Positions 1 through 12,567 of a stretch of 64,000 bases of DNA are shown in pieces; within the stretch, counting starts at the first letter, position 1; every line of letters starts with the position of its first letter. The DNA is from Sphingobium sp. (GTDB taxonomy: Bacteria; Pseudomonadota; Alphaproteobacteria; Sphingomonadales; Sphingomonadaceae). The stretch spans positions 1-64,000 of the forward strand of contig JAGRES010000029.1 of assembly GCA_020446425.1 (NCBI GenBank), in the 5' to 3' direction. Below the pieces are notes generated by a model that had not been told where the DNA came from, did no database searches, and saw only the letters and a list, made by a program, of their open reading frames with translations. Both the position numbers and the translations under genes were made by a program.

Positions 1-573
1 CCGGATGCGAGCTATCACGGCGCGATATGGGCTCAGGCCGCGAAACCGCTCGGCCCCATTGCCTATATCTTGCGGGCCCGCACCATATTGCTGCGTGATC
101 TGGGCGCGGCGCTTTCTCCCTTCAATGCCTTCATGCTGTTGCAGGGCATGGAGACGCTGCCACTCAGGATGGAGCGGCATTGCGAGAACACGGCGAAGGT
201 GGCGGCGTTCCTGAAAGAGCAGCCGGGCGTGACCAAAGTGATCCACCCGAGCCTGCAAGCGGGCGAGCAGCGCGCACGGGCTGACGCCGTTCTGACCGGC
301 GGTCATGGCGGCCTGCTCGGCTTCGAGCTGGCAGGCGGTGTGGAGGCGGGCAAGCGCTTCATTGATGCGCTCGAGTTGTTTTATCATGTCGCCAATATTG
401 GTGACGCGCGCAGCCTCGCCATTCATCCGGCTTCGACGACGCACAGCCAGCTTTCTGAGGAAGAGCAGGCGGCGAGCGGTGTCACACCCGGCTATGTGCG
501 TCTTTCCATCGGGCTGGAGCATATCGACGACATCTGCGGCGACCTGGCGCAGGCGCTTGCAAAGGCGGGGTAA
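1..573 (+). CDS. metY: O-acetylhomoserine sulfhydrylase, C-terminal part
   Basis: The gene enters from the left edge in frame 1, and about 190 C-terminal residues are visible. The family uses pyridoxal phosphate to make homocysteine (or methionine) from O-acetylhomoserine and sulfide (or methanethiol). Visible support is the segment LRDLGAALSPFNAFMLLQG followed by LPLRMERHCEN, and the later GDARSLAIHPASTTHSQL, whose arginine binds the substrate carboxylate in Cys/Met-metabolism enzymes. The PLP lysine lies upstream of the window. Cystathionine gamma-synthase or a related enzyme is possible, but the internal spacing fits the longer MetY type. No downstream partner is seen, since katG follows after a 157-bp gap. 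Confidence 0.85.
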   Translation, partial: PDASYHGAIWAQAAKPLGPIAYILRARTILLRDLGAALSPFNAFMLLQGMETLPLRMERHCENTAKVAAFLKEQPGVTKVIHPSLQAGEQRARADAVLTGGHGGLLGFELAGGVEAGKRFIDALELFYHVANIGDARSLAIHPASTTHSQLSEEEQAASGVTPGYVRLSIGLEHIDDICGDLAQALAKAG

Positions 574-623
574 AGGCTATCGTAGCTCCTTCCTGAACAG
601 GACCGTCAAGAAATATCAGCAGC

Positions 624-652
624 GAGAGTGATCGGTTTTACCGTTCACTCTC
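624..652. repeat. 29-bp inverted repeat between metY and katG
   Basis: Two 13-nt arms, GAGAGTGATCGGT (624-636) and its near-perfect inverse (640-652, 12 of 13 matching), are separated by TTT. There is no T-run after it on either strand, so it is not a standard intrinsic terminator. It sits about 80 bp before katG and could be an operator or the end of the metY transcript. Confidence 0.6.
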
Positions 653-709
653 AGTCACATTACTCATTTCCGATGCTCCGCGCCTGATCGTACACTGTCT
701 CCATCGTAA

Positions 710-2908
<2,199 letters not shown>

Positions 2909-2922
2909 ATGCGATATGTCAC

Positions 2923-2958
2923 CACGGCCTGTCCGGCTATTGCGCCGGGCAGGCCGTG
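2923..2958. terminator. Strong hairpin after katG
   Basis: Arms CACGGCCTGTCCGG (2923-2936) and CCGGGCAGGCCGTG (2945-2958) form a 14-pair stem, one pair being a G-T wobble, with an 8-nt loop. No T-run follows, so termination is inferred from its position just after katG and before the convergent maeB. The rest of the gap to 3123 shows nothing recognisable. Confidence 0.5.
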
Positions 2959-3123
2959 CGCATTCGCGAATTGCCGGGGCCGCATCATTCGATGGGCGCG
3001 GTGAAGTTTCTGTTCCCCAACGAGCATGCCAGCCAAGGATGGCGTGCAAATTCTGTCCGGTGCCTATGCAATCGACCAGCCCAAGCGGTAGGGCCGGTCA
3101 TTACTCCGTCCTCTAAAGCGTTG

Positions 3124-5385
3124 TTATCCGGTGATGCCGCCCGCCGCGAGTACGGCGAGGGTCACCAGCTCGCTGGCGGTTGAGGCCATAGTGGCGACCT
3201 GTACCGATTTTTCCATACCCACCAGCATCGGGCCGATCACGCTGTCGCCGCCCAGCTCGCGCAGCAGCTTGGCCGACAGGTTAGCCGATTGCAGACCGGG
3301 CATGACAAGGCAGTTGGCGGGACCGGACAGGCGGCTGAACGGATAATTCTTCATCACATTAGGGTTGAGGGCGACGTCAGGCGCCATTTCGCCCTCATAT
3401 TCAAACTCGACGCCGCGCTGGTCGAGGATGGTCACCGCATCGCGGATATTTTCCAGCCAGTTGCCCCACGGATTGCCGAAGGTGGAATAGGACAGGAAGG
3501 CCACGCGTGGCTCATGGCCCATGCGCCGCGCCACGGCAGCGGTGCCTTCGGCGATATCGGCCAGTTCTTCGGCGGACGGGCGTTCGTGGACGGTTGTGTC
3601 CGCCATGAACACGGTGTGGCTCTGGCCAACCAGAATGTGGATGCCGAAGTTGGTGCGTCCGGGTAGTGTGTCGATAACCCGGCGGACTTCACGCATTGTC
3701 TGGCTGTACGTGCGCGTCGTACCGGTGATCATCGCATCAGCCTCGCCCATCTTGAGCAACAGCGAACCGAAGATGTTGCGGTCGCGGTTGACCATGCGTT
3801 CGCAATCGCGGCGCAGATAACCACGGCGTTGCAGGCGGGTGTAAAGCATATCGACCATCTTGGGCACCAGCGGAGAGTTGACGCTGTTGTGCACCTCGAA
3901 ACTGTGCGGGTCGGATACGCCGAGCGCGCGCAGGCGGTCATAGACGTCCTGACGCCCCACCAGAACAGGAATGCCATATCCGCCGTCGCGGAACTGGATG
4001 GCGGCGCGCAGCACGACTTCTTCCTCGCCTTCCGCAAATACCACGCGCTTGGGTTCGGCCTTTGCGCCTTCATAAGCGAGCGTGAGCACCGATGTCGTCG
4101 GGTTGAGCCGCGCCTTGAGCGACTGGCGATAGGCTTCCATGTCCTCAATCGGCTTCTGCGCGACGCCGCTTTCCATTGCCGCTTGCGCTACGGCAGCGGA
4201 TACGACTTCCATCAGGCGCGGGTCGAATGGGGCAGGAATGATATAATCCGTTCCGAAGCTGTGGCTTTTGCCATAGGCGCGTGCGACTTCTTCCGGCACC
4301 TGCTGGCGCGCCAGCTCGGCAATGGCGTTGGCAGCGGCAATCTTCATCTGTTCGTTGATCGCCGTCGCCCGCACATCGAGTGCGCCACGGAAAATGAACG
4401 GGAAGCCGAGCACATTGTTGACCTGATTGGGATAGTCCGACCGGCCGGTGGCGACAACCGCGTCAGGCCGCGCCTTTTTTGCATCGTCCGGCGTGATTTC
4501 GGGGTCCGGGTTGGCCATGGCGAAGATGAGCGGCTGTTCCGCCATTTCCATAACCATATGCGGCTTCAGTGCGCCGCCTGCCGAAAGCCCGATGAACACG
4601 TCTGCGCCTTTGAGCGCTTCTTCGAGTGTGCGGGCCTCGGTTTTGACCGCATGGGCCGATTTCCACTGGTCCATACCATCGGTGCGGCCCTGATAGATCA
4701 CGCCGGTGCGGTCGCACATGATGATGCGTGTGGCGTCAGCGCCCATTGCCTTGATCAGCTCGGTACAGGCGATAGCGGCTGCACCCGCGCCGTTGACGAC
4801 GATGTCGATATCCTTGATGTCACGTCCAGTGATATGCAGCGCGTTGATCAGGCCCGCAGCGCAGATGATTGCGGTGCCATGCTGGTCGTCATGCATGACC
4901 GGGATGTTCATCTTTTCCTTGAGCGCCTGCTCGATGATGAAGCATTCCGGCGCCTTGATGTCCTCAAGGTTGATGCCGCCGAAGCTGGGTTCGAGCAGGG
5001 CGACCGCGTCGATGAACGCCTGAGGATCTTCGGTCGCGACTTCAATGTCGATGGAGTCGACATCGGCGAAGCGCTTGAACAGCACCGCCTTGCCTTCCAT
5101 CACCGGCTTGGAGGCGAGTGCGCCCAGGTTACCGAGACCCAGGATCGCCGTGCCATTCGAGATGACGGCAACGAGGTTGCCCTTGGCCGTATAGTCATAG
5201 GCCTTGGCCGGATCGTCGGCGATGGCCTTGACCGGCACCGCAACGCCGGGTGAATAGGCGAGGCTGAGGTCGCGCTGCGTTGCCATCGGTTTGGAGGCGA
5301 TGATTTCGATCTTGCCGGGCCGGCCGACTGAATGGAAAAGAAGTGCCTCACGCTCTGAAAATTCGTTTGCGGTTTTTTCCGTCAT
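3124..5385 (-). CDS. maeB: NADP-dependent malic enzyme with phosphotransacetylase-like C-terminus
   Basis: Converts malate to pyruvate and CO2 with reduction of NADP. The first ~430 residues hold the malic enzyme part ([15 protein letters not shown], the lysine-containing [18 protein letters not shown], and [16 protein letters not shown]); the Rossmann signature is [16 protein letters not shown]. The last ~320 residues resemble phosphate acetyltransferase, which in this large MaeB class is a regulatory domain binding acetyl-CoA rather than an active enzyme (family knowledge). I chose ATG 5385 (MTEKTANEF), seven bases after GGGA; ATG 5388 is equally possible, and a 19-residue longer form has no ribosome site. 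It is convergent with katG and divergent from mutS. Confidence 0.95.
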   Translation of the reverse strand: MTEKTANEFSEREALLFHSVGRPGKIEIIASKPMATQRDLSLAYSPGVAVPVKAIADDPAKAYDYTAKGNLVAVISNGTAILGLGNLGALASKPVMEGKAVLFKRFADVDSIDIEVATEDPQAFIDAVALLEPSFGGINLEDIKAPECFIIEQALKEKMNIPVMHDDQHGTAIICAAGLINALHITGRDIKDIDIVVNGAGAAAIACTELIKAMGADATRIIMCDRTGVIYQGRTDGMDQWKSAHAVKTEARTLEEALKGADVFIGLSAGGALKPHMVMEMAEQPLIFAMANPDPEITPDDAKKARPDAVVATGRSDYPNQVNNVLGFPFIFRGALDVRATAINEQMKIAAANAIAELARQQVPEEVARAYGKSHSFGTDYIIPAPFDPRLMEVVSAAVAQAAMESGVAQKPIEDMEAYRQSLKARLNPTTSVLTLAYEGAKAEPKRVVFAEGEEEVVLRAAIQFRDGGYGIPVLVGRQDVYDRLRALGVSDPHSFEVHNSVNSPLVPKMVDMLYTRLQRRGYLRRDCERMVNRDRNIFGSLLLKMGEADAMITGTTRTYSQTMREVRRVIDTLPGRTNFGIHILVGQSHTVFMADTTVHERPSAEELADIAEGTAAVARRMGHEPRVAFLSYSTFGNPWGNWLENIRDAVTILDQRGVEFEYEGEMAPDVALNPNVMKNYPFSRLSGPANCLVMPGLQSANLSAKLLRELGGDSVIGPMLVGMEKSVQVATMASTASELVTLAVLAAGGITG

Positions 5386-5536
5386 CATATTTTCCCGGTC
5401 GATGATTGATATGCGTGCAGGCTTTGTTCGCCCTAGCGTCAATCAGGGGGTGCTAACAAGTGGCTCTGATATTTTTATAGGCCGATTTTTCGCGTGCCCT
5501 TTCGCAGCCGCGTATCAAACGCTATCTCCTGCATGA

Positions 5537-8203
5537 ATGACCACCGTTTCGACATTGACCAAAACCGACAAGAGCGAGACAAACGCGCCCAAAAAGGCTG
5601 CGCTCACGCCGATGATGGCGCAATATTTCGATCTGAAGCGTCAGGCGGAGGATTGCCTGCTTTTCTATCGCATGGGCGATTTTTTCGAACTGTTCTTCGA
5701 TGACGCCAAAGCGGCAGCGGCGACCCTCGATATCGCCCTGACCTCGCGCGGAGAGCATGGCGGTGAGCCCATCCCGATGTGCGGTGTGCCGGTGCACAGC
5801 GCAGAGGTGTATCTGGCGCGGCTGATCCGCGCGGGTCATCGCGTCGCCATTGCCGAACAGACGGAAACCCCGGCGCAGGCCAAGGCGCGGGGCGGCAGCA
5901 AGGCTCTCGTCGCGCGCGGGATCATTCGCTACGTCACGCCTGGCACACTGACCGAGGACACGCTGCTCGATGCGCGCGCCGACAATATGCTCGTGGCTGT
6001 TGGCGAAGCCGGGGGCGAAGTGGCGCTCGCCGCCGCCGACATTTCGACAGGCCGGTTCGAGACGATGACGGTCGATCTGGCGGCTTTGCCCGCCGAGCTG
6101 GCGCGGCTGGGCGCGAGCGAGATCGTGGTGGCCGAAGGTTCCCTGCTCGATATCGCCGGATCGCATGGTTTCGACAAAAGCGCCTTTTCATCGGTAAAGG
6201 CGGAGGCGCGCCTCAAATCGCTGTTCGGGGTGGCGACGCTGGACGGTTTCGGTACGTTTGGCCGCGCCGAACTATCGGCGATAGGCGGGCTGCTGACCTA
6301 TCTCGATCATGCAGGTCAGGGCACGCTTCCTCATTTGGCGCCGCCGGTGCATATCGCGCCGGGCAGCCATATGGCGATTGATGCGGCGACGCGCGAAAGC
6401 CTGGAGATCGTCGCGACCATGAGCGGTTCGCGCAACGGCAGCCTGCTCCACAGCATTGATCGCACGGTAACGGGCGCGGGCGCGCGCATGCTCGCCGCCG
6501 ATCTCGCAGCGCCACTACTGGACCAGGACGAGATCGAAGCACGGCTCGATCTGGTGCAATGGTTGCACGACCAGAGCGGCAGGCGCGAGGCGTTGCGCAG
6601 CGCGCTCAGGGCCTTGCCTGATATAGGCCGCGCATTGGGGCGTCTCGCCATGGGGCGTGGCAGCCCGCGTGACCTGGGGCAATTGCGCGATGGTCTCAAT
6701 GAGGCGCGCCTGCTGCGCGAGCGGCTGTCCGATGTGGAGGACAAGCCATCTCTGCTTGCGCGACTGTTACCCGCACTTGATGGCCATGGCGCGCTGGTGG
6801 ATGAGTTGCAGCGCGCGCTTGTCGCCACGCCGCCGACCGAGACGAGCAATGGCGGTTATATAGCAGAAGGCTATGACGCAGCGCTCGATGATCTGCGCCG
6901 TCTGGGCAGCGATGGTCGCCGCGCGATTGCGCAGCTGGAGGCGCAATATCGCGAACAGACCGGCATCGCGTCGCTCAAGATCAAGCATAATGCGGTGCTG
7001 GGCTATCATGTCGAAGTGTCGGCCAAGCATGGTGACACGCTGATGCAGGAAGGCTCCGGCTTTACCCATCGCCAGACGCTGGCAGGGGTGGTGCGGTTCA
7101 ATTCGGTCGATCTGCATGAACAGGCGACCCGCGTGGCGCAGGCGGGCGCGCATGCATTGGCGGCGGAGGCCGCGCATCTCGAAACCCTGATCGAGGCGGC
7201 TCTGGCGCGCAAGGGTGCTATAACGCGTGCCGCGCAGGCATTGGCGCGGCTGGATGTCGCGGCAGCTCTAGCGGAGCGCGCTGCAGAGGGCGGCTGGGCG
7301 CGCCCGCATTTTGTCGAGGAGCAGCGACTCGATATCGCAGCGGGGCGGCATCCGGTGGTCGAGGATGCGCTGCGCCGGGAGGGCCAGCAATTTGTCGCCA
7401 ATGATTGCGCGCTTGCCGAGAGCGACCGGCTATGGCTGGTCACCGGGCCGAATATGGGCGGTAAATCGACGTTTCTGCGCCAGAATGCGCTGATTGTGCT
7501 GTTGGCGCAGGCGGGCAGCTATGTGCCCGCCGGGTCCGCGACATTGAGCCTTGTCGACCGCCTGTTCAGCCGCGTCGGCGCATCGGACAATCTGGCGCGC
7601 GGGCGTTCTACATTTATGGTCGAAATGGTCGAAACGGCGGCGATCCTGTCACAGGCGACAGAACGCAGCTTCGTCATCCTTGATGAAGTCGGGCGCGGCA
7701 CATCGACCTATGACGGCCTCGCGCTGGCCTGGGCGGTGGTCGAGGCAGTGCATGAAGTGAACCAGTGCCGGTGCCTGTTCGCTACCCATTATCATGAGCT
7801 GACGCGCCTTGCCGAAACATTGTCTGCGCTTTCACTGCACAATGTACGAGCGCGCGAATGGAAGGGCGATCTGGTTCTGTTGCACGAGGTAGCGGAAGGC
7901 CCGGCGGACCGCAGCTATGGCATCGCGGTCGCCCGGCTTGCGGGGTTGCCGCCTGCCGTGCTTGCGCGGGCCAAGGATGTGCTGTCGCGCCTCGAAGCGG
8001 GCAAAGCCAAGACAGGCGGTATCGCCGCAGGACTGGATGATCTGCCCCTGTTCGCCGCCAGTACCGAGGCACAGGAAGAGGCCGCCACCGACCCCTTGCG
8101 GGAAGCCATGGCGCAGGTCGATGCCGACAGCCTGACCCCGCGCGACGCGCTCGATCTCGTTTATCGTCTCAAGGCGCTGGCGGATGGCGAGACGGTGTCC
8201 TAG
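5537..8203 (+). CDS. mutS: DNA mismatch repair protein MutS
   Basis: Recognises mismatched or looped DNA and starts repair with MutL. The protein has 888 residues, normal for the family. The mismatch-contact motif is GDFFELFFDDA about 55 residues in. The ATPase Walker A is GPNMGGKST at about 637-645, and Walker B with the signature is VILDEVGRGTST near 713. The N-terminal ~25 residues are a poorly conserved lead. It ends 13 bases before the glnD start at 8217, so the two may be cotranscribed, although they have no functional link. The start lies 151 bp from the divergent maeB start. Confidence 0.97.
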   Translation: MTTVSTLTKTDKSETNAPKKAALTPMMAQYFDLKRQAEDCLLFYRMGDFFELFFDDAKAAAATLDIALTSRGEHGGEPIPMCGVPVHSAEVYLARLIRAGHRVAIAEQTETPAQAKARGGSKALVARGIIRYVTPGTLTEDTLLDARADNMLVAVGEAGGEVALAAADISTGRFETMTVDLAALPAELARLGASEIVVAEGSLLDIAGSHGFDKSAFSSVKAEARLKSLFGVATLDGFGTFGRAELSAIGGLLTYLDHAGQGTLPHLAPPVHIAPGSHMAIDAATRESLEIVATMSGSRNGSLLHSIDRTVTGAGARMLAADLAAPLLDQDEIEARLDLVQWLHDQSGRREALRSALRALPDIGRALGRLAMGRGSPRDLGQLRDGLNEARLLRERLSDVEDKPSLLARLLPALDGHGALVDELQRALVATPPTETSNGGYIAEGYDAALDDLRRLGSDGRRAIAQLEAQYREQTGIASLKIKHNAVLGYHVEVSAKHGDTLMQEGSGFTHRQTLAGVVRFNSVDLHEQATRVAQAGAHALAAEAAHLETLIEAALARKGAITRAAQALARLDVAAALAERAAEGGWARPHFVEEQRLDIAAGRHPVVEDALRREGQQFVANDCALAESDRLWLVTGPNMGGKSTFLRQNALIVLLAQAGSYVPAGSATLSLVDRLFSRVGASDNLARGRSTFMVEMVETAAILSQATERSFVILDEVGRGTSTYDGLALAWAVVEAVHEVNQCRCLFATHYHELTRLAETLSALSLHNVRAREWKGDLVLLHEVAEGPADRSYGIAVARLAGLPPAVLARAKDVLSRLEAGKAKTGGIAAGLDDLPLFAASTEAQEEAATDPLREAMAQVDADSLTPRDALDLVYRLKALADGETVS

Positions 8204-8216
8204 AATAGAAGAGTTC

Positions 8217-10979
8217 ATGACCGATCTTTTTTCCAACCTTTCCAACAGGCGGGCCATAATCGACCGGCGATCGCTGTCCGATCGCATCGACGCGGCTATC
8301 GCAGAGGCCGATACGTCCGAAACGTCGGTATTGCGCGCACTTGTTGTCAAATTTCTGGCCGAAGCCTTAGAGCAGGGCAGGGTGGAGGCGCTGCGCAGGC
8401 TGGAGGCGAAGCCCACCAATGGGCGCGAGATGGTGCAGGCCTATGCGTTTCTGACCGATCAGATGCTGCGCGTGCTGTACGACGCGACTACGCACCACCT
8501 CTATCCGCCGGGCAATCGCAGCAAGGGCGAACAGATAGTGCTGCTTGCTGTTGGTGGATATGGGCGCGGGGAAATGGCGCCCTACAGCGATGTCGATATC
8601 GCCTTCGTCACGCCCTACAAGCCGACCGGATGGACCGAGCAGGTCATTGAATCCATGCTCTATTCGCTGTGGGATCTGGGGCTGAAGGTTGGCCATTCGA
8701 GCCGTTCGATCAGTGAGATGATCCGTATGTGCAAGGACGACCTCACGGTGCGGACGGCGATGCTGGAAGCGCGCTATGTCTGGGGCGACCGCGCCGTTTA
8801 TGACGAGGCCCGCGTGCGGTTCGCCAACGATGTCGTCAAGGACAGCGCGAAGACCTTTGTCGAGGAGAAACTGGCCGAGCGTGACGAGCGGCACAAGCGT
8901 ATGGGCGACAGCCGCTATGTCGTCGAGCCCAATGTCAAGGAAGGCAAGGGCGGCCTGCGCGATTTGCACACGCTGTTCTGGATCGGCAAATATGTGAACC
9001 GCGTTGATACTGTCGCCGGGCTGGTCGACGCCGGGTTGCTGACGCGTCAGGAGCTCAAACAGTTTCAGAAGGCGGAAAATTTCCTGTGGGCGGTGCGATG
9101 TCACCTGCATAATATTACCCGGCGTGAAGAGGACCGGCTGACGTTCGATTTGCAGGTCGAGGTCGCCAAACGCATGAACTTCACGGCGCGTTCTGGCCGG
9201 TCCAGCGTCGAGCGTTTCATGCATTTCTATTTTCTCATGGCCAAAATGGTCGGTGACCTGACGGCCGTGTTCCTGGCGCATCTTGACGATCAGTGGGCGA
9301 CCAAGGGGCGCCGCTTCGTGCCCAATTTGTTCCGCCGCCCGCGCAAGCTCGACGGGTTCATATTGGAGAGAGGGCGGATTGCCCTGCCCAGCGACGATTT
9401 CTTCCAGAAGGACCCGGTGCGTCTGCTGGAGATTTTTGCGCTGGCTGACAGGAACGGGCTTGAGATCCATCCCAGTGCGATGATCGCGGCGCGGCGCGAT
9501 GCGCCGTTGATCGACAATCGCATCCGCAAGGACGAGCGCGCCAACGCGTTTTTTCTCGACGTTCTGACGTCGCCGCGTGACCCGGAAACCGTATTGCGCT
9601 GGATGAATGAGGCGAGCGTTTTCGGGCGATTTGTTCCCGACTTCGGTCGCGTCGTCGCGCAGATGCAGTTCGATATGTATCATCATTATACGGTCGATGA
9701 GCACACTATCCGCGCGGTTGGCCTGCTGGCGCGGATCGAAAAGGGCGAGCTGGCAGAAGATCACCCGCTTTCGACCGAGCTGATGGGCAGGCTGGTGTCG
9801 CGGCGGGTCCTGTACATCGCGGTTTTGCTGCATGACATCGCCAAAGGGCGCGGCGGCGACCACAGTATATTGGGCGCGGAGGTGGCGGAAAAGCTCTGCC
9901 CGCGCCTGGGACTGAGCGCGGCGGAAACCGAAATGGTGGCATGGCTTGTGCGCTATCACCTGCTCATGTCGTCGACCGCGTTCAAGCGCGACCTTTCCGA
10001 CTACAAGACGATTATGGATTTCACCGACATCGTGCAGAGTGCGGAACGGCTGCGCCTGCTGCTCATGGTGACGGTGGTGGATATCCGCGCGGTAGGCCCC
10101 GGCGTGTGGAACAGCTGGAAACGGCAGTTGCTCTCCGACCTGTATACGGCTGCTGAAGAGGTGCTGCGGCTCGGGCACAAGAGCACGGGGCGCAAGGAAA
10201 AGATCAAGGCGAAGCAAGAAGCGTTGCGTGGCGCACTCGATATATCGGATGCACAATTCAACAAGCTGACCAAGCGCTTGCCTGACAGCTACTGGATCGC
10301 CGAGGCGGAGGACATCCTGCTCCAGAATGCGCGCCACATATTGGCAGCGGGCAAAGCTCCGCTCTCGATCAATGCCGAAGTGTACCCCGAGCGCGGCGCT
10401 ACGTTGATAACCGTATATGCGGCGGATCACCCCGGCCTGTTCTACCGGATGGCGGGCGCGATCTATCTGGCGGGGGGCAGCATCATCGACGCGCGTATCC
10501 ATACGATGCGTGACGGTATGGCGCTCGATAATTTCCTGGTTCAGGACCCGGTCGGGCGGCCGTTCGACGATGCGGGGCAGCTTGCGCGGATCAAGCAGGC
10601 GATAGAGGATGCGCTGGCCAACAAGCAAAAGCTGCAGCCCAAGCTGGAGGCGCGTCCATTGCCGCGCACGCGCGCCGAAGCGTTTGATATTGCCGCCAAT
10701 GTCATCATCGACAACAAGGCGTCCAACCGCTTCACGGTGATAGAGATTCATGCGCGGGACAAGCCGGCGCTGCTGTTCAACCTGTCCTATGCGTTGTTCC
10801 AGTCGAAGGTGACCGTGCACAGTTCACATATTTCGACCTATGGCGAGCGCGCGGTGGATACCTTCTACATCACCGACCTTCTGGGCGGAAAGATAGAGAG
10901 CAAAGCGCGCCTGCAGACGCTGGAGAAACGGTTGCTGGAGGCGGCCGAGGCGACTGTCGTGGAGCAGCTTGCGGCCTAG
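8217..10979 (+). CDS. glnD: Bifunctional PII uridylyltransferase/uridylyl-removing enzyme GlnD
   Basis: The sensor of glutamine status: it uridylylates PII proteins under nitrogen limitation and removes UMP when glutamine is plentiful. It has 920 residues. The nucleotidyltransferase motif GGYGRGEMAPYSDVDI lies at about 113-128, and the HD hydrolase motif LLHDIAKGRGGDHS at about 536-549. Two ACT domains fill the C-terminus (about 720-915). I chose ATG 8217 (MTDLFSN) with GAAGAG upstream; an earlier ATG at 8184 would overlap mutS and lacks family similarity. Its stop codon shares the palindrome CTAG with the stop of the convergent L,D-transpeptidase gene. Confidence 0.96.
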   Translation: MTDLFSNLSNRRAIIDRRSLSDRIDAAIAEADTSETSVLRALVVKFLAEALEQGRVEALRRLEAKPTNGREMVQAYAFLTDQMLRVLYDATTHHLYPPGNRSKGEQIVLLAVGGYGRGEMAPYSDVDIAFVTPYKPTGWTEQVIESMLYSLWDLGLKVGHSSRSISEMIRMCKDDLTVRTAMLEARYVWGDRAVYDEARVRFANDVVKDSAKTFVEEKLAERDERHKRMGDSRYVVEPNVKEGKGGLRDLHTLFWIGKYVNRVDTVAGLVDAGLLTRQELKQFQKAENFLWAVRCHLHNITRREEDRLTFDLQVEVAKRMNFTARSGRSSVERFMHFYFLMAKMVGDLTAVFLAHLDDQWATKGRRFVPNLFRRPRKLDGFILERGRIALPSDDFFQKDPVRLLEIFALADRNGLEIHPSAMIAARRDAPLIDNRIRKDERANAFFLDVLTSPRDPETVLRWMNEASVFGRFVPDFGRVVAQMQFDMYHHYTVDEHTIRAVGLLARIEKGELAEDHPLSTELMGRLVSRRVLYIAVLLHDIAKGRGGDHSILGAEVAEKLCPRLGLSAAETEMVAWLVRYHLLMSSTAFKRDLSDYKTIMDFTDIVQSAERLRLLLMVTVVDIRAVGPGVWNSWKRQLLSDLYTAAEEVLRLGHKSTGRKEKIKAKQEALRGALDISDAQFNKLTKRLPDSYWIAEAEDILLQNARHILAAGKAPLSINAEVYPERGATLITVYAADHPGLFYRMAGAIYLAGGSIIDARIHTMRDGMALDNFLVQDPVGRPFDDAGQLARIKQAIEDALANKQKLQPKLEARPLPRTRAEAFDIAANVIIDNKASNRFTVIEIHARDKPALLFNLSYALFQSKVTVHSSHISTYGERAVDTFYITDLLGGKIESKARLQTLEKRLLEAAEATVVEQLAA

Positions 10980-11500
10980 ATGATTTCCATCGCCATGCCT
11001 TGATGCAGCAGGGGTAGCAGCCGGTCCATCTCATTTCTGGCGATGGCGACACAGCCTTCGGTTGCCTTGGGCAAATCATGCGCATCAGGCACCCATATAT
11101 GCCAGAAAATCGCGCTACCCATGCCGGGGACCGGCGGGACATCATTATGGCCCAATACGATGACTATGTCATAGGCCGCGTCGTCCCGCTGCAGCCGCTC
11201 ATGAGAGAATGACCGGGGGAGCAGCACAGGGCGGTTATATGCCGGATCGTCCACACCATCCGACCAGCCGTCGCATTCGCGCGTCCAGCGCCAGGGAATA
11301 TGCGGTGACGTTTGCAGCCTTACCCGTCCGGGTCTGAGCAGCGCGCTTCTGATCGGCCATATCCCAAGCGGCGTGCACCCATCGCCTTCCTTCTTGGCGG
11401 ACGCTTCGCAGGCGCCGCCCTTGCCGATCGCGCAGGGAATGGCCGTATCGCCAAACGTCAATGTCCGCGCGCCGGTATCGACCCGCACTGCAACCGTCAC
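10976..11500 (-). CDS. L,D-transpeptidase (YkuD) domain protein
   Basis: A 174-residue protein of the L,D-transpeptidase catalytic fold, which crosslinks peptidoglycan stems or attaches proteins to them. The visible catalytic motif is a histidine in FWHIWVPD followed by TEGCVAIAR with the nucleophile cysteine near residue 150; the usual H-G pair before the cysteine is modified. No clear signal peptide is present, which is odd for a periplasmic enzyme, so the export route is unclear. It starts with GTG overlapping the ribA stop (GTGA), indicating translational coupling to ribA. The substrate is not known. Confidence 0.8.
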   Translation of the reverse strand: MTVAVRVDTGARTLTFGDTAIPCAIGKGGACEASAKKEGDGCTPLGIWPIRSALLRPGRVRLQTSPHIPWRWTRECDGWSDGVDDPAYNRPVLLPRSFSHERLQRDDAAYDIVIVLGHNDVPPVPGMGSAIFWHIWVPDAHDLPKATEGCVAIARNEMDRLLPLLHQGMAMEII

Positions 11501-12567
11501 AACTGATGCCCGGTGCGGTCGCGTTTGGTGTCGAGATAGCGGGCGTTATGGGGATTGGCCTCTATCGCATGCGAAACGCGTTCGGCCACATCAATCCCTT
11601 CGGCCTGCAACCCTTCGACCTTCGCCGGATTGTTGGTGAGCAGGCGTATGGTGGGGATCGACAGCAGTTTGAGCATCTGCGACGCCACCGAGAAATCACG
11701 GGCGTCGATGGCAAAGCCCAGGCGCACATTGGCGTCTACTGTGTCAAAGCCCTGATCCTGCAACGCATAGGCGCGCAGCTTGTTGATGAGGCCAATGCCT
11801 CGCCCTTCCTGGCGCAGATAGAGCAGGACGCCCCATTGCGCGCTCGCTATTTCATGCAGCGCGCCGTGCAATTGCGGGCCGCAATCGCATTTGAGCGATC
11901 CCAATACATCTCCGGTCAGGCATTCGCTGTGCAGCCGCACGACCGGGATGCTGCCGTCACGCTTGCCGATGACAAGCGCCACATGTTCGCGCGGATCGCC
12001 CGGCGAGCGGAATGCGACGATCTCGCTCGTTTCGGATGCCTCGACTGGCAGGCGGGCGCGTGTTGCAATGTAGAGCTGCTCACCGCTGGCGAACATGTCG
12101 ATGGCGTCGGCGGACGCGCTGGCCTCGGCAGCGACAGGCGCGGGCGCGACGAAGAAACCGGGCATGATGCCCGCCAGCCGGGCGAGCTTAAGCGCAGCAC
12201 TGGCGGCTTTGGGCGCGGCAATGGGCAGGGCACGATATGGCCCTTTGAGAGGCGTGGCGAGATCCTGAACCGGGTCGATCAGCGCCATCGCGTCGGCCAG
12301 ATCTATCCATTTTTCCCGCTGCACAAGCACCGGTAGTTCCGGCTCCGCCGCTTCGCGCTGGTTCGCGAGGCGAAGGGTCTGGGCGCGGGCGGATGATATC
12401 AATATATTGGCGCTGGCCTCAGGATCGAATTGCGGCAGGCTCTGCGCATCGGCGCTCTCCACCGCAAGCACGGACACCGTGCCGTCGTCCGCCGTGACAT
12501 CCACCGGCCAGCCGCGACGCAGTGCGTCGATGGCGCGGGCGACATCGCGGGCCGCCTTGGCGCTCAT
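11497..12567 (-). CDS. ribA: GTP cyclohydrolase II RibA
   Basis: Catalyses the first committed step of riboflavin synthesis: GTP to 2,5-diamino-6-ribosylamino-pyrimidinone phosphate, formate and pyrophosphate. The protein has 356 residues. The C-terminal ~190 carry the intact catalytic core with zinc ligands in RLHSECLTGDVLGSLKCDCG and the signature RQEGRGIGL. The first ~160 residues are a variable N-terminal region without the RibB motifs. I chose ATG 12567, which overlaps the xth stop by one base (TGATG); the upstream extension lies inside xth. This enzyme is needed because the GCHII-like half of RibB at 15512 lacks these motifs. Confidence 0.93.
   Translation of the reverse strand: MSAKAARDVARAIDALRRGWPVDVTADDGTVSVLAVESADAQSLPQFDPEASANILISSARAQTLRLANQREAAEPELPVLVQREKWIDLADAMALIDPVQDLATPLKGPYRALPIAAPKAASAALKLARLAGIMPGFFVAPAPVAAEASASADAIDMFASGEQLYIATRARLPVEASETSEIVAFRSPGDPREHVALVIGKRDGSIPVVRLHSECLTGDVLGSLKCDCGPQLHGALHEIASAQWGVLLYLRQEGRGIGLINKLRAYALQDQGFDTVDANVRLGFAIDARDFSVASQMLKLLSIPTIRLLTNNPAKVEGLQAEGIDVAERVSHAIEANPHNARYLDTKRDRTGHQL

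Noticed and set aside
624..652. OxyR binding site before katG
   Set aside because: The repeat lacks the ATAG-N7-CTAT spacing used by OxyR.
3829..5253. Long open frame on the plus strand opposite maeB
   Set aside because: Antisense shadow of a clear malic enzyme gene; no ribosome site, no domain, His/Arg-rich composition typical of reverse frames in GC-rich DNA.
8367..10820. 817-codon open frame opposite glnD
   Set aside because: Antisense shadow; glnD carries all the family motifs on the plus strand.
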